A stretch of 64,000 nt of DNA from Massilia phosphatilytica (GTDB lineage Bacteria > Pseudomonadota > Gammaproteobacteria > Burkholderiales > Burkholderiaceae_D), in contig NZ_PUIP01000007.1 in assembly GCF_002968015.1 (NCBI RefSeq), positions 124,001 to 188,000 of the forward strand. Reading direction: 5' to 3'. The translations under genes were made by a program, and so were the position numbers. The notes beneath the pieces were generated by a model, which was not told the DNA's origin, ran no database searches, and saw only the letters and a list, made by a program, of their open reading frames with translations. Numbering within the stretch: the stretch's first letter is position 1; each line of letters begins with the position of its first letter. Of this stretch, positions 1 to 10,617 are shown in pieces.

Positions 1-119
1 GCATGGTCCACAGCTGGCTCGTGCAGACGGACGACGTGGTCGCGTTCTGCGTCGCGAACCGGGCGGATGGCGGCAACGGCGCATTGATCGTCCTCCTGCG
101 CCCTGCACTGCTGGACTGA
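1..119 (+). CDS. C-terminal end of an unidentified protein
   Basis: A reading frame runs in from the left edge and stops with TGA at 117-119. The last residues read ...FCVANRADGGNGALIVLLRP..., with no motif I can assign. An ATG at position 3 is in frame, but the frame may begin before the window. The gene ends about 155 bases before the phytochrome gene on the same strand. A heme oxygenase would be a natural neighbour there, but nothing in this short tail supports that. Confidence 0.4.
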   Translation, partial: MVHSWLVQTDDVVAFCVANRADGGNGALIVLLRPALLD

Positions 120-158
120 GAACCATTCCTTTTTGTCAAGTCGCAGAATGAACGTGCC

Positions 159-184
159 AAAACGCGTCCATGAAGGCGTGTTTT
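159..184 (+). terminator. Possible rho-independent terminator
   Basis: An AAAACGCG-type arm and a GGCGTGTTTT arm surround a short ATGAA loop and pair imperfectly with G-U pairs. The right arm ends in four T. It lies about 40 bases after the preceding stop codon and before the phytochrome gene, which fits a terminator. Confidence 0.4.
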
Positions 185-274
185 GCTGCCAACCTTACGC
201 TGCTGTCTGGACGAAACAGGTAAGATATCAACACCGTGGCGCCGAGGTGGCACTGCCAGCATAAGGGTGAATGA

Positions 275-2482
275 GTGGAGTCCAGTACGCCAGTTCCGAT
301 GGCAGCGCCGCTGCGGGTCGACCTGCACAACTGTGCGGACGAACCGATCCATATCCCCGGCTCCATCCAGCCGCACGGCGCCCTGTTCTTCCTGTCGGAC
401 GCCGGCCTCGTCGAAGGCTGGAGCGCGAACCTCGCCACCGTCACGGGCAACGAGCCCGCGCTGGGCCAACCCTTCGGCACGCTCGGGCTGCCGGAAGCGG
501 CGACTGAACTCATCGAGGAATGCCTGGCCACGCTGGAGGGCGACGACGCGCCGGCCACGGTGGCGGCCCTGTCCATCGGCGGGCGCGAATACGACTGCGT
601 CGTGCACGCGCACATGCGGCGCGTGCTCGTCGAATTCGAGGTGCGCGAGGCCAGCATCGCGGAAGTGGCCCAATTCGCGATCAAGGCACACTCGTCGATC
701 GACCGCCTGCGCCGCCAGCGCAGCACCGACGGCCTGCTGGAGTCGGCCGTGCGCCAGATCCGGGATTTCACGGGCTTCGACCGCGTGATGGCCTACCGCT
801 TCCGCAGCGACGATTCCGGCGACGTGGTGGCCGAGGCGCGGCGCGACGACCTCGTCCCCTACCTGGGCCAGCGCTACCCGGCCGGCGACATCCCGCCGCA
901 GGCGCGCCGCCTGTATGTGTTGAACACCCTGCGCACGATCGCCGACGTCGGCTACCACGCCGTGCCGCTGCTCGGCGCGCAAGGGGCCGCGCCGCTCGAC
1001 ATGAGCTTCGCCGTGCTGCGCAGCGTGTCGCCGATCCATGTGGAGTACCTGCAGAACATGGGCGTGGGCGCGTCGATGAGCGTGTCGATCGTCATCCATG
1101 GCCGCCTGTGGGGCCTGATCGCGTGCCACCACATGGAGCCCAGGCGCGTGCCGTATTCCGTGCGGATGGCAGCCGACGTGCTGGCCCAGGTGATCGCGTC
1201 GACCGTGCAGGGCATCGAAGCGCGCGAGGACGCGGAACTGGTCGAGCACGCGGCCCAGGTGCGCACGAGCCTCGTGGAATCGCTGCTGCTGGAAGAAGAC
1301 CCGCTCGAAGCGCTCGTCGAGCACGGCGACGGCCTGCTGGACTCCACGCATGCGCAGGCGCTCGTCGTCAGCCAGTACGGGCGCGTCGTGTGCCGCGGCG
1401 TCGACCAGGCGCTGGGCGAAGCCATCGTCGCGTCGCTGCCGGCCGACCCGCACGACATCGTCGCACTGACCTCCGTAAAGGAGTGGCCGGACGCCATCCA
1501 GCCCCTGCTCGGCAAATGGGTCGGGATGCTGGGCCTGCCGTTCGACCCGCCGACCGGCGCCTGGTGCGTGCTGCTGCGCACGGAACAGATCGAAGAAGTG
1601 GCCTGGGGCGGCAAGCCGGACAAGACCCAGGCCGGCCCGCTGGGCGAGCGCCTGACGCCGCGCGGTTCGTTCGAAGCCTGGCACGAGACGGTGCGCGGCC
1701 TCGCGCACCCGTGGGAAGACGGCATCCTCACGCATGCGCGCATGATGCTGGGCGAACTGGCGCGCGTGTCGAACGCGCGCCGCGCCCAGACGGAATCCAC
1801 GCGCGCGCAACTGCTCGCCATGCTGGGCCACGACCTGCGCGACCCGCTCAACTCCATCAACATGGCCGGCATGGTTCTGGAACGGACCGATGGCGGCAGC
1901 AACAAGGGCACCCTGGGCAGGCGCATCCAGTCGTCCAGCAACCGCATGCAGCGCATGATCGGGCAAGTGCTGGACATGAGCCGCATCGACCGCGGCCTGT
2001 CCCTCGGCATCGACCTGCAGCCCGTCGACCTGGCCGCCCTCGTCGAGGACATGGTCGAGGAAGCGCGCCTCGCCTATCCGACCATCGTCTACGACCTGCA
2101 CACGGCCGGCCCGGCGTTCGTGCTGGCGGACGGCGGCCGGCTCGGCCAGGTGATCTCGAACCTGCTGTCCAACGCGCGCCACCACGGCGAACCGAACCAG
2201 CCGATCACGATCCGCCTCGCAGCGCAGGACGGCGTCGCCGTTCTGGAAATCGCGAACGCGGGCGCGCCGATCCCGGAGGAGACGGCGAGCTCGCTGTTCA
2301 ATCCGTTCAAGCGCAGTTCACTGAACAATCCGCGCAACCGCACGGGCATGGGACTGGGGCTGTACATCGCCCAGCAGATCGTGCGCGAGCACGAGGGCGA
2401 GCTCGACTACCGCCACGAGGACGACGAGGGCGGCCGGGTGATCTTCGCCGTCCGCCTGCCGCTGGCGCCGAACGCCGGCTGA
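275..2482 (+). CDS. Bacteriophytochrome sensor histidine kinase
   Basis: Red/far-red photoreceptor kinase of 735 residues. Order: PAS domain with the biliverdin-binding Cys20 in a C-ADEPIHIPGSIQPHG context; GAF domain with YPAGDIPPQARRLY, where most bacteriophytochromes have PASDIP; PHY domain with a PRGSF tongue motif; HisKA with phospho-acceptor His519 (GHDLRDPL); HATPase with N-box (NLLSNARHHG) and G-box (GMGLGLYIAQQ). The start is GTG at 275, just after an in-frame TGA, with TAAGGG at 262-267 as ribosome binding site; an ATG at 299 lacks one. No response regulator or heme oxygenase is adjacent, so partner and chromophore supply must come from elsewhere. Confidence 0.92.
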   Translation: MESSTPVPMAAPLRVDLHNCADEPIHIPGSIQPHGALFFLSDAGLVEGWSANLATVTGNEPALGQPFGTLGLPEAATELIEECLATLEGDDAPATVAALSIGGREYDCVVHAHMRRVLVEFEVREASIAEVAQFAIKAHSSIDRLRRQRSTDGLLESAVRQIRDFTGFDRVMAYRFRSDDSGDVVAEARRDDLVPYLGQRYPAGDIPPQARRLYVLNTLRTIADVGYHAVPLLGAQGAAPLDMSFAVLRSVSPIHVEYLQNMGVGASMSVSIVIHGRLWGLIACHHMEPRRVPYSVRMAADVLAQVIASTVQGIEAREDAELVEHAAQVRTSLVESLLLEEDPLEALVEHGDGLLDSTHAQALVVSQYGRVVCRGVDQALGEAIVASLPADPHDIVALTSVKEWPDAIQPLLGKWVGMLGLPFDPPTGAWCVLLRTEQIEEVAWGGKPDKTQAGPLGERLTPRGSFEAWHETVRGLAHPWEDGILTHARMMLGELARVSNARRAQTESTRAQLLAMLGHDLRDPLNSINMAGMVLERTDGGSNKGTLGRRIQSSSNRMQRMIGQVLDMSRIDRGLSLGIDLQPVDLAALVEDMVEEARLAYPTIVYDLHTAGPAFVLADGGRLGQVISNLLSNARHHGEPNQPITIRLAAQDGVAVLEIANAGAPIPEETASSLFNPFKRSSLNNPRNRTGMGLGLYIAQQIVREHEGELDYRHEDDEGGRVIFAVRLPLAPNAG

Positions 2483-2506
2483 CGCGGCCCGGGCCCTCCC
2501 CCCTGC

Positions 2507-3112
2507 ATGCACCTCATCACCGTCATTGAAATCGTTGCGATCCTGGTGGGCGCGTTCTCGGGTTTCATCGAGGCGCGGCGAAAACGCATGGACGTGGTGG
2601 GGGTGTTCACGGTCGCCTTCATCGCCGCATTCGGCGGCGGCACCCTGCGCGACATCCTGCTGGATAAACGGCCGCTGTTCTGGGTGATCCACCAGGAGTA
2701 CGCAATCCTGATCTTCGTGCTGGCCCTCGTCGCGACGCCGCTGATCCGGACGCTGCGCCAGATCGTGTCGGAACGGCTGATCGTCATCGCCGACGCGGTC
2801 GGCCTGGGGCTGTTTTCCGTGGCGGGCGTGTCGTCCGCGCTGGACGCGCACATGCCCCTGTTCATCGCCTCGATGATGGGCGTGATCACGGGGATCTTCG
2901 GCGGCGTGATGCGCGACATCGTCTGCAACGAAGTGCCGATGGTGTTCAGGGACGGCAAGCCCTACGCCATCTGCGCATTCCTCGGGAACTGGATGTTCCT
3001 GCTGCTGGGGATGAACGGCTTCCCGCACGATTTCGCGCTGTGGTCCAGCGCGATGTTCATCGTCGTGTTCCGGCTGGTGGCGTGGAAGTTCGACGTGCGG
3101 GTGGGGCGCTAG
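2507..3112 (+). CDS. Trimeric intracellular cation channel family protein (UPF0126)
   Basis: Inner-membrane protein of 201 residues with two tandem UPF0126 repeats, marked by FGGGTLRDILLDKRPLFWV near residue 45 and FGGVMRDIVCNEVPMVF near residue 130. Seven hydrophobic segments are expected, as in the TRIC family. Bacterial members are potassium-permeable channels by structural work, and some are annotated as glycine transporters; the substrate here cannot be told. It starts 24 bases after the phytochrome gene on the same strand and may be co-transcribed with it. The ribosome binding site is weak. Confidence 0.88.
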   Translation: MHLITVIEIVAILVGAFSGFIEARRKRMDVVGVFTVAFIAAFGGGTLRDILLDKRPLFWVIHQEYAILIFVLALVATPLIRTLRQIVSERLIVIADAVGLGLFSVAGVSSALDAHMPLFIASMMGVITGIFGGVMRDIVCNEVPMVFRDGKPYAICAFLGNWMFLLLGMNGFPHDFALWSSAMFIVVFRLVAWKFDVRVGR

Positions 3113-3133
3113 GCAGCGCCCCAATCCCCGACG

Positions 3134-3481
<348 letters not shown>

Positions 3482-3515
3482 CTAACAATTTCCCGGGATT
3501 ATCGCATGGCACCGG

Positions 3516-5570
3516 TCAGTCCGGAATCCTCGCCAGCTGGTCCATCCACACCGTCGCCTCCGAGTCGCTCGGCGCGCGCCAGTCGCCGCGCGGCGACAGC
3601 GAGCCGCCGTTGCCGACCTTCGGCCCGTTCGGCACGCACGAGCGCTTGAACTGGCTCGTCTTGAAGAAGCGCCACAGGAAGATGCCGAGGTTTTTCTTGA
3701 TGGCCGCGAGATCGTACTCGTTGCGCGCCGGGCTGCCGCCTTCCGGCCACGGCCCGGCCGCGCTGTCGCGCCACGCGCTCCAGGACAGGAACGCCACCTT
3801 GGCCGGTCCGAAGCCGTAGCGGATCGTGTAGTACAAATTAAAATCCTGCAGCTCGTACGGGCCGATGAAGTCTTCGGTGACCTGCGCCGGCTTGCCGGCC
3901 TCGCCCTGCTTGCCCGGCACCAGCTCCGGCGAGATCTCCGTTTCCAGCACGTTGATCAGCACATCGGAACCGGTGTCTCCGATCTGCTTCGTGTCCGCGA
4001 CCCAGCGCACGAGGTGCGAGATGAGGGTCTTCGGCACGCTCGCATTGACGTTGTAGTGCGACATGTGGTCGCCCACGCCATACGTGCACCAGCCCAGCGC
4101 CAGTTCGGACAGGTCGCCCGTCCCGATCACGATCGCATGGTGGTGGTTCGCGAGGCGGAACAGGTGGCTGGTGCGCTCGCCCGCCTGCACGTTCTCGAAC
4201 GTGACGTCGTACTGCTCGGCGCCTTCCGCGTACGGGTGGCCGAGGTCCTTCAACATCTGGACGCAGCTGGGGCGGATGTCGATCTCGTGCGCCGTGCAGC
4301 CGACGACGCGCATCAGTTCGCGCGCCTGGCGCAGGGTCCGCTCGCTCGTCGCGAAGCCCGGCATCGTGTACGCGAGGATGTTCGTGCGCGGCAGGTCCAG
4401 CTTGTCCATCGCCTTGGCGCAGACGAGCAGCGCATGCGTGGAATCCAGGCCGCCGGACACGCCGATGACGACCTTCTGGTGCCCGGACGATTGCAAGCGC
4501 TGCACGAGCGCCTGCACCTGGATGTTGTAGACCTCCGTGCAGCGTTCGTCGCGGCGGCGGCCGTCGGCCGGCACGTACGGGAAGCGCTCGACGAGACGGG
4601 CCAGCGGCAGGTCGCGGTCGACTGGCAACGCCACGCCGAACTTCTGCACGCGGAACTTCGCGACCTCGTGCGCGTGGCGGCGGACGGATTGCGCGAACGT
4701 CGTCGTGTGCATGCGGTCGACCGACAGGCGCTCCAGGTCGACGTCGCCGAAGATGATGTGCGAATCGGCCAGGAAGCGCTCGGACTCGGCCAGCTTGTCG
4801 CCCTTTTCGTAGATCAGCGACTGGCCGTCCCACGCCATGTCCGTCGTCGATTCGCCGCGCCCCGCCGACGTGTAGAGGTAGGCCGCGAGGCAGCGCGCCG
4901 ACTGCTGCGACACGAGCTGGTGGCGGTAGCCGCTCTTGCCCACGACGACGTTCGACGCCGACAGGTTCACCAGCACCGTCGCGCCGGCCAATGCGGCATA
5001 CGAGGACGGCGGAATCGGGACCCACACGTCTTCGCAGATCTCGACGTGGAAGCGGAACAGCGGTTGATTCTCGAGCTCGAAGATCTGCTCCGGACCGAAT
5101 GGCACGTCCTGGCCCAGCAGCGTGATCCGGTCGACGGCCGCGTTGTCCGCGGGACTGAACTGCCGACTTTCGTAAAATTCGCCATAATTGGGCAGGTAGC
5201 TTTTCGGGACCACACCCAGGATGCGGCCACCGGCGACGACCACGGCGCAGTTGAACAGCACGTGGTTGACGCGCAGCGGCGCGCCGACGACGAGGGCCAG
5301 CGGCAAGGTGCTCGACGCGGCGACCACCTCGGCCAGCGCGTCCAGCACGGCGTCGAGCAGCGCGCGCTGGTGGAACAGATCGTCGCACGTGTAGGCGGAC
5401 AGCCCCAGTTCGGGGAAGGCGGCCAGCACGGCGCCGTTGTCGGCGGCTGCGCGCGCGAGGCGGATCGTTTCCTGCGCATTGAAGGCCGGGTCAGCGACTT
5501 TGCAACGCGGGCTGGCGACGGCGACGCGCGCGAAATCGTGGGAATACAGGTTGAAGAATCGCTTATCCAT
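3516..5570 (-). CDS. nadE: Glutamine-dependent NAD(+) synthetase
   Basis: Cytoplasmic enzyme of 684 residues that amidates nicotinic acid adenine dinucleotide to NAD using ATP and glutamine. The N-terminal nitrilase-type glutaminase has its triad at Glu54 (FPELGLS), Lys123 (VPKSYLP) and Cys179 (EICEDVW). The C-terminal synthetase has the PPi loop SGGLDS at 372-377 and ends with the [11 protein letters not shown] segment typical of the long two-domain form also found in mycobacteria. The frame stays open about 830 bases upstream, but [11 protein letters not shown] at 5570 matches the family start. It is divergent from the acyltransferase gene, only 27 bases away. Confidence 0.95.
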   Translation of the reverse strand: MDKRFFNLYSHDFARVAVASPRCKVADPAFNAQETIRLARAAADNGAVLAAFPELGLSAYTCDDLFHQRALLDAVLDALAEVVAASSTLPLALVVGAPLRVNHVLFNCAVVVAGGRILGVVPKSYLPNYGEFYESRQFSPADNAAVDRITLLGQDVPFGPEQIFELENQPLFRFHVEICEDVWVPIPPSSYAALAGATVLVNLSASNVVVGKSGYRHQLVSQQSARCLAAYLYTSAGRGESTTDMAWDGQSLIYEKGDKLAESERFLADSHIIFGDVDLERLSVDRMHTTTFAQSVRRHAHEVAKFRVQKFGVALPVDRDLPLARLVERFPYVPADGRRRDERCTEVYNIQVQALVQRLQSSGHQKVVIGVSGGLDSTHALLVCAKAMDKLDLPRTNILAYTMPGFATSERTLRQARELMRVVGCTAHEIDIRPSCVQMLKDLGHPYAEGAEQYDVTFENVQAGERTSHLFRLANHHHAIVIGTGDLSELALGWCTYGVGDHMSHYNVNASVPKTLISHLVRWVADTKQIGDTGSDVLINVLETEISPELVPGKQGEAGKPAQVTEDFIGPYELQDFNLYYTIRYGFGPAKVAFLSWSAWRDSAAGPWPEGGSPARNEYDLAAIKKNLGIFLWRFFKTSQFKRSCVPNGPKVGNGGSLSPRGDWRAPSDSEATVWMDQLARIPD

Positions 5571-5597
5571 AGGTCTCAACAGCTCACGGAAGTCATC

Positions 5598-6734
5598 TTG
5601 AATTATCGCACGCATATCGTTTCTTCTCTGTCCGAGATCGGGCAGGCGGACTGGGACGCCCTCGTGGCTCTGCAGGCGGCGCCGAACCCGTTCCTGTCCT
5701 TTGCCTTCCTGCACGCCCTGCACGAATCCGGCAGCGCCACGCCGGAGACGGGCTGGCAGCCGCAATACATCGCCCTGTACGACAAGGATGAACGCCTGGC
5801 GGCCGCCCTGCCGCTGTACGTGAAAGGCCATTCGTACGGCGAATACGTGTTCGACTGGGCCTGGGCCAATGCCTACCAGGAGCATGGGCTCGACTATTAC
5901 CCGAAGCTGCTGTCCGCGATCCCGTTCACGCCCGTGAGCGGCCCGCGCCTGCTCGCGCGCGACGCGGGTGCGCGGGCGGCGCTCGTCGACGTTCTCATCA
6001 AGACGCAGAAGGCGACGGACGTCTCGTCCACGCACGTGCTGTTCCCGCCCGACGAGCAGGCGCGCCAGCTGGCCGACGCGGGCTTCCTGCTGCGCAGCGG
6101 GGTGCAATTCCACTGGATGAATGCGGGCTACGCGACCTTCGACGACTTCCTCGCGACGCTCGAACAGAAGAAGCGCAAGAACATCCGCGCCGAGCGGCGC
6201 AAGGTGCGCGAGGCGGGCGTCACGTTGCGGCGCGTGCGCGGGCCAGATATCACGGACGAGCAGTGGCGCTTCTTCACGCGCTGCTACCGCAACACCTACT
6301 CGGAACACTTCTCCACGCCCTACCTGAACCTGGACTTCTTCCGCCGCATCGGCAAGACGATGCCGGAGAACCTGCTGCTCGTGCTCGCGGAGCGGGACGG
6401 CCACCCGATCGCGGCCTCACTCGTCGTGCACGACGGGACGACCCTGTACGGCCGCTACTGGGGCGCGCTGGAACACGTGCCCTGCCTGCATTTCGAGGCG
6501 GCGTACTACCAGCCGCTGGAATTCTGCATCGAGCAGGGCATCCAGGTATTCGAGGGCGGCGCCCAGGGCGAGCACAAGATGGCGCGGGGCTTCCTGCCGA
6601 CGCGGACCTGGTCGGCGCACTGGCTCGCGCATCCGTCGTTCGCCGATGCCGTCGAGCGCTTCCTGGAACGGGAGACGGGCGGCATCGACGATTACATCGA
6701 TGAGCTCAACGACCGGAATCCGTTCCGAAGCTGA
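5598..6734 (+). CDS. FemAB-like (PF04339) acyltransferase family protein
   Basis: Protein of 378 residues in the GNAT-fold peptidogalycan biosynthesis/FemAB-like family. Hallmarks are [13 protein letters not shown] near the N-terminus, [20 protein letters not shown] in the middle, and the C-terminal [16 protein letters not shown]... [15 protein letters not shown] segment. The start is probably TTG at 5598 with GGAAG at 5588-5592; no ATG or GTG lies between it and the conserved sequence. The frame is open further upstream, but only as the antisense of nadE. The acyl acceptor is unknown; family names suggest cell-envelope or peptidyl substrates. Confidence 0.85.
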   Translation: MNYRTHIVSSLSEIGQADWDALVALQAAPNPFLSFAFLHALHESGSATPETGWQPQYIALYDKDERLAAALPLYVKGHSYGEYVFDWAWANAYQEHGLDYYPKLLSAIPFTPVSGPRLLARDAGARAALVDVLIKTQKATDVSSTHVLFPPDEQARQLADAGFLLRSGVQFHWMNAGYATFDDFLATLEQKKRKNIRAERRKVREAGVTLRRVRGPDITDEQWRFFTRCYRNTYSEHFSTPYLNLDFFRRIGKTMPENLLLVLAERDGHPIAASLVVHDGTTLYGRYWGALEHVPCLHFEAAYYQPLEFCIEQGIQVFEGGAQGEHKMARGFLPTRTWSAHWLAHPSFADAVERFLERETGGIDDYIDELNDRNPFRS

Positions 6735-9700
6735 CCGCGCGGCGGCGCCACAGGTAGCCGCCGCCGATCACGGCAATGGCCAGCGCCAGCACGGCCAGCG
6801 CGCCAACCGTCTTCTGCACGGGCGTCATGGCCTTGACGCTTTCCATCTCGAAGCCGGACACCTTGCCCTCGGGCGCCGGCGCGGGCTTCGCCGTGTTCGC
6901 CGGCGCTGCCGGCGCGGCAGCTGCAACCGCCGGCGCGGCTGAAACGCGCGGCGCGGCCCCACCCTCGCCCGGTGCCCGTCCCGCCAGCAACGGCTGCAAC
7001 GTCAGCGTCGCCCGGCTGCACGAATCCGCCCCGCAGGCCGCGCCGCTTTCCGCGACCGCACGCGCGTTCTCGGCCAGCAGCCGGCGCCGGGTGGCGTCGT
7101 CGGGTTTCCAGTAACCCTTCTCGATCGCGGACAGCATGCGGTCCGTGACGGCCTGCCACGCGCGCAGGTTGCCCGCCTGGGCGATGCGCTCGCGCACGCG
7201 CAGGCCGTGGCGGTCGGCCACATAGGTGTCGTACATGCGCTGCCACGTGCCGCCGTCGACGGCTTCCGGCACCGTCACCTGCCACGCCCACAGGTAGTCG
7301 ACGACGCGGTTGATGAAGCGCGCGCCCGAATAGCCTTCGGCCAGCATCTTGTCGGCCCAGCGCGGGTTCAGGTAGCGGCTCTGCATCTCCTGGCCCATGT
7401 ACTGGTTCAGGGTCTTGTGGCCGGCGCGGCGCGGATTCGACAGATCGCTCACCAGCACCTCCGGGGTCCTGCCGTCGACGCTGCGGATCGCCAGCGCCGT
7501 GCCGCCCAGGTACTGGAAGAAGTCGTCGTTGTCGAGCGTCGCGAACAGGTTGCTCGACCGGCTGTGCAGCGCGATGCGGCTACCGGACAGCGCGAGCCGG
7601 AACACTGCCCGGCGCCGCCCCGCATCGCCATCGTCGTCGCCCCAGTAGCCGTTGCCGAACGGGTGGCTCATGCGGTTGATGAACACATCCGCGACCTGGC
7701 GCTCGTCCTGCCACACGTTCGACAGCGGCAGCAGCTTTTCGATATTGGTGCCGTACGCGCCGGACGGCAGGCCAAAGATGCGCACGCCGGCCAGCCGTTC
7801 GGCTTCCTCCGCCGGCACGCCGTCCTGCCGCAGCGCCGCCGCCATCGCCCGCGCGTGCGCGGCCAGCACGTTGCCGCCCGGGTCCTCGTCATCCTTCTGC
7901 GCACGGGCCGCCTGTGCCGCCTGGTCGAGCAGCTTCAGCACGTTGCCGAACAAATCGCGGAACAGGCCCGACGACACCATCGTCACGTCCACGCGCGGGC
8001 GTCCCAGTTCATGGCGCGGGATCGCCTCGACTCCGGTCACGCGCCCGCGCTCGTCCCACGTCGGCCGCACGCCCATCAGCGCCATCGCCTGCGCTTCCAT
8101 CACGCCTTCGTGGCGCTGCGTCTCCACGCCCCACAGGTTCATCGTCAGCTTGTCCGGATAAACGCCGTGGCGGCGACGATAATCCTCGACGAGTTTTGTC
8201 GCCAGCAGCCGGCCCTGCTCGTAGACGGCGCGGCTAGGGATGCGCGCCGGATCGAGGCCGAAGAAATTGCGGCCCGTGGGCAGCGCATCTGGATTGCGCA
8301 CGAGGTCCGCGCTGGGGCCCGTCGGAATGAATTTCCCGTCCAGTGCATCCATGAGGCGCGCCAGTTCGGCCGCGGCGCTCGCGTCGAGGTCCTGCTCCAG
8401 CCGTGCCGCGCGCGCCGCCTTGCCGGCATCGTCCAGATGCGGTTCCAGGCTGACGACGGCCCGTGCCGTGGCCGCGCGCCAGTCCGGAGCGGGCGCCACG
8501 CCGAACGTGTGCAGGCCGAACGGCGTGAGCTTGCTGCCAGTATCGTCCAGATATTCTTCCAGCGCTTCCATGTCGGCCTCGGTCGACAGCGCCGTCTTGC
8601 CCATGTCCTTCAGCACGCCCGCCTTCTTCGCCAGCGCGTTCAGCGCCGTCAGGTGCGCCTTCACGAGCATGGGACTCTTCTGCTCCGCCACGCGGTAGTC
8701 GTTCAGCAGCGCGCCCAGCTCGCGCAGGTCGGGATTCAACCCGGCCGCGTCGAACGGCGGCGTCATGTGGTCGACGATCGTCGCCATGCCGCGCCGCTTG
8801 GCCTGGATGCCCTCGCCCACGTCGTCCATCACGTACGGATAAATGTTCGGCATGGCGCCGATCAGCGCTTCGGTCGGGTCGCTGGCCGACAACCCGGCCT
8901 CCTTCCCCGTCAGCCATTCCTGCGTGCCGTGCGTGCCCACGTGGACGACGGCGTTCGCGTCGAAGCCGTGCTGCAGCCAGAGATGGAACGCGATGTACTC
9001 GTGGCCCGGCGGCAGCGTGACGTCGTTGTGCAGCTTGGCCAGGTTCTGTTCCCACGCGCGGCCCGGTTGCGGCGCGAGCAGCAGGTTGCCGTAGCGGCGC
9101 GCAGGGAACACGAAGTGCGGGACGCCGTGCGGATCTTTCCACAGCACGGGCGATTTCTCCGGCGGTCCCCACGCCCCCTCGACGGCGGTGCGCAGCTTCG
9201 CGGGCAGCGCGTCGTACCAGCGCCGATAGTCGGCCAGCGGCACGAGCAGCGCTTCGCCGCTGGCCGCCAGCCGCGCGAGCCCGGCCAGGTAGTCGGTACC
9301 GGACTTCCCAGGATAGTTGCCCCACTGCTGCACCTCGCGCTGCAGTGCCGCCGGCGTTGCTGGATAGCGGTCGCCAGCCGCGTAGCCGACGGCGCGCAGG
9401 CGCTCGGTGATCTGCCACAGGCTGGCTGGCAGCACGTTCAGGTAAGCGGCGCCGATCGTCTCCGAGCCGTGCGGATAATTGAAGTAGACGACGGCGACGT
9501 GCTTGTCCGCGTTCGGCGTGCGGCGCAGCGCGAGCCATGCGTCCACGCGGGCGCGCAGGCGCGCGACCCGCTCGGGAATCGGCTGTTCTTCCACGTACGC
9601 GAGTCCCGTCGCCGCGTCGACGACCTTTTCGCGGCTGGCGACGACGGTCGGCTGCACAAGGCCCGCGACCTCGGCACCGGCCATCTGCCATGTGCGTTCC

Positions 9701-10617
9701 ATCAGGTCCAGCCCGACCTTCGAGTCTTCCCATTGCGCCACGCCGTGCTGGCTCAGGGTGATGGCATTGATGGCGGGGACGCCGATCCGGTCCAGCAGCG
9801 CGCCCGTCGCCGCCGTCCCGCCGACCTTCATGCCGAGCGCCACGAGCAGGTCGATGCGGCGCTTGCCGTCCGCGTCGAGGAACAGTTTCAACGGCACGTC
9901 GTACGGATAGCCGTACGCGGGCAGCACGTTGTAGCCCGCGCCTTCCAGCGCGTGCACGATGGCGGCCAGCGGCAGCGTCTGGCCGGCCACGAGGCTCGCG
10001 CGGTAGAACATCACGCCGATCCACGGCGCGCCCGGCCGGTGGTGTGCATAATGGGCCACGTAGTCGTCGAACGACGCCGCGCCGCGGCGCGCGTCGACGT
10101 CGTACAGGCCCGCCTCCGGCATCGTGCGCAGCGGCGGCACGGCGACGCGGGCACCGAAGCCCGCGACCAGCACGCGCCGCAGCAGGCCTTCCATGTTCTC
10201 GATGCCGCCTTCGCGGTGGAAGGCGAGGATGGCGGCGTCGAGCCGGATGCCGAGGTCGCGCTGGGCATCGTCCGGCTGCGCGCCGACGGCGTACACGGGC
10301 CGCGCACGCCGGCGCAGCGTCTCCAGGTCGGGCGCGACCAGTTGCAGCAGCTGCCTGCCCTTGACGCTGACGACGGCGACGTCTGCGCCGGCCAGCGCGG
10401 CATGGTCCGCAGGCGTCATGCCGCTGGCAGGAACGATGCGCACGGCCACGTCGGCGGCGGCCAGGTCGGCCGCCAGCGCGTGCACGGCCAGCACGGCGGG
10501 GCGCGATTCCACGTCGCCCAGCAGCAGCGCGAGCGTGCGCGGCGCGGCCTGCGCGGCCTGGGCCCACACCAGCACGGCCAGCAACAACAGGAGGCGGATG
10601 CACTTATTCGGGTACAT
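6706..10617 (-). CDS. Exported, membrane-anchored CobN-like chelatase
   Basis: Protein of 1303 residues with the CobN/Mg-chelatase H fold. The core signature HVGTHGTQEWLTGK starts near residue 559 and is followed by PNIYPYVMDDVGEG and QAKRRGMATIVDHMTPPFD. Unlike cytoplasmic CobN it begins with a signal peptide (MYPNKCIRLLLLLAVLVWAQ, cut after AQA). It ends with an Ala/Pro-rich linker, one membrane segment (VGALAVLALAIAVIGGGYLW) and a basic tail, so the catalytic body should lie in the periplasm. It overlaps the DUF2149 gene by 14 bases in an operon led by a cobalamin riboswitch. No CobS/CobT ATPase is near. Metal insertion, metal removal or cobalamin handling are all possible. Confidence 0.88.
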   Translation of the reverse strand: MYPNKCIRLLLLLAVLVWAQAAQAAPRTLALLLGDVESRPAVLAVHALAADLAAADVAVRIVPASGMTPADHAALAGADVAVVSVKGRQLLQLVAPDLETLRRRARPVYAVGAQPDDAQRDLGIRLDAAILAFHREGGIENMEGLLRRVLVAGFGARVAVPPLRTMPEAGLYDVDARRGAASFDDYVAHYAHHRPGAPWIGVMFYRASLVAGQTLPLAAIVHALEGAGYNVLPAYGYPYDVPLKLFLDADGKRRIDLLVALGMKVGGTAATGALLDRIGVPAINAITLSQHGVAQWEDSKVGLDLMERTWQMAGAEVAGLVQPTVVASREKVVDAATGLAYVEEQPIPERVARLRARVDAWLALRRTPNADKHVAVVYFNYPHGSETIGAAYLNVLPASLWQITERLRAVGYAAGDRYPATPAALQREVQQWGNYPGKSGTDYLAGLARLAASGEALLVPLADYRRWYDALPAKLRTAVEGAWGPPEKSPVLWKDPHGVPHFVFPARRYGNLLLAPQPGRAWEQNLAKLHNDVTLPPGHEYIAFHLWLQHGFDANAVVHVGTHGTQEWLTGKEAGLSASDPTEALIGAMPNIYPYVMDDVGEGIQAKRRGMATIVDHMTPPFDAAGLNPDLRELGALLNDYRVAEQKSPMLVKAHLTALNALAKKAGVLKDMGKTALSTEADMEALEEYLDDTGSKLTPFGLHTFGVAPAPDWRAATARAVVSLEPHLDDAGKAARAARLEQDLDASAAAELARLMDALDGKFIPTGPSADLVRNPDALPTGRNFFGLDPARIPSRAVYEQGRLLATKLVEDYRRRHGVYPDKLTMNLWGVETQRHEGVMEAQAMALMGVRPTWDERGRVTGVEAIPRHELGRPRVDVTMVSSGLFRDLFGNVLKLLDQAAQAARAQKDDEDPGGNVLAAHARAMAAALRQDGVPAEEAERLAGVRIFGLPSGAYGTNIEKLLPLSNVWQDERQVADVFINRMSHPFGNGYWGDDDGDAGRRRAVFRLALSGSRIALHSRSSNLFATLDNDDFFQYLGGTALAIRSVDGRTPEVLVSDLSNPRRAGHKTLNQYMGQEMQSRYLNPRWADKMLAEGYSGARFINRVVDYLWAWQVTVPEAVDGGTWQRMYDTYVADRHGLRVRERIAQAGNLRAWQAVTDRMLSAIEKGYWKPDDATRRRLLAENARAVAESGAACGADSCSRATLTLQPLLAGRAPGEGGAAPRVSAAPAVAAAAPAAPANTAKPAPAPEGKVSGFEMESVKAMTPVQKTVGALAVLALAIAVIGGGYLWRRRAVSFGTDSGR

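Noticed and set aside
4014..5597. Long N-terminal extension of the FemAB-like protein
   Set aside because: The extra part is antisense to nadE and compositionally unlike the conserved domain; TTG 5598 has a ribosome binding site.
5571..6404. Upstream extension of NAD synthetase to 962 residues
   Set aside because: It is antisense to the acyltransferase gene, and family members start at the [14 protein letters not shown] sequence.
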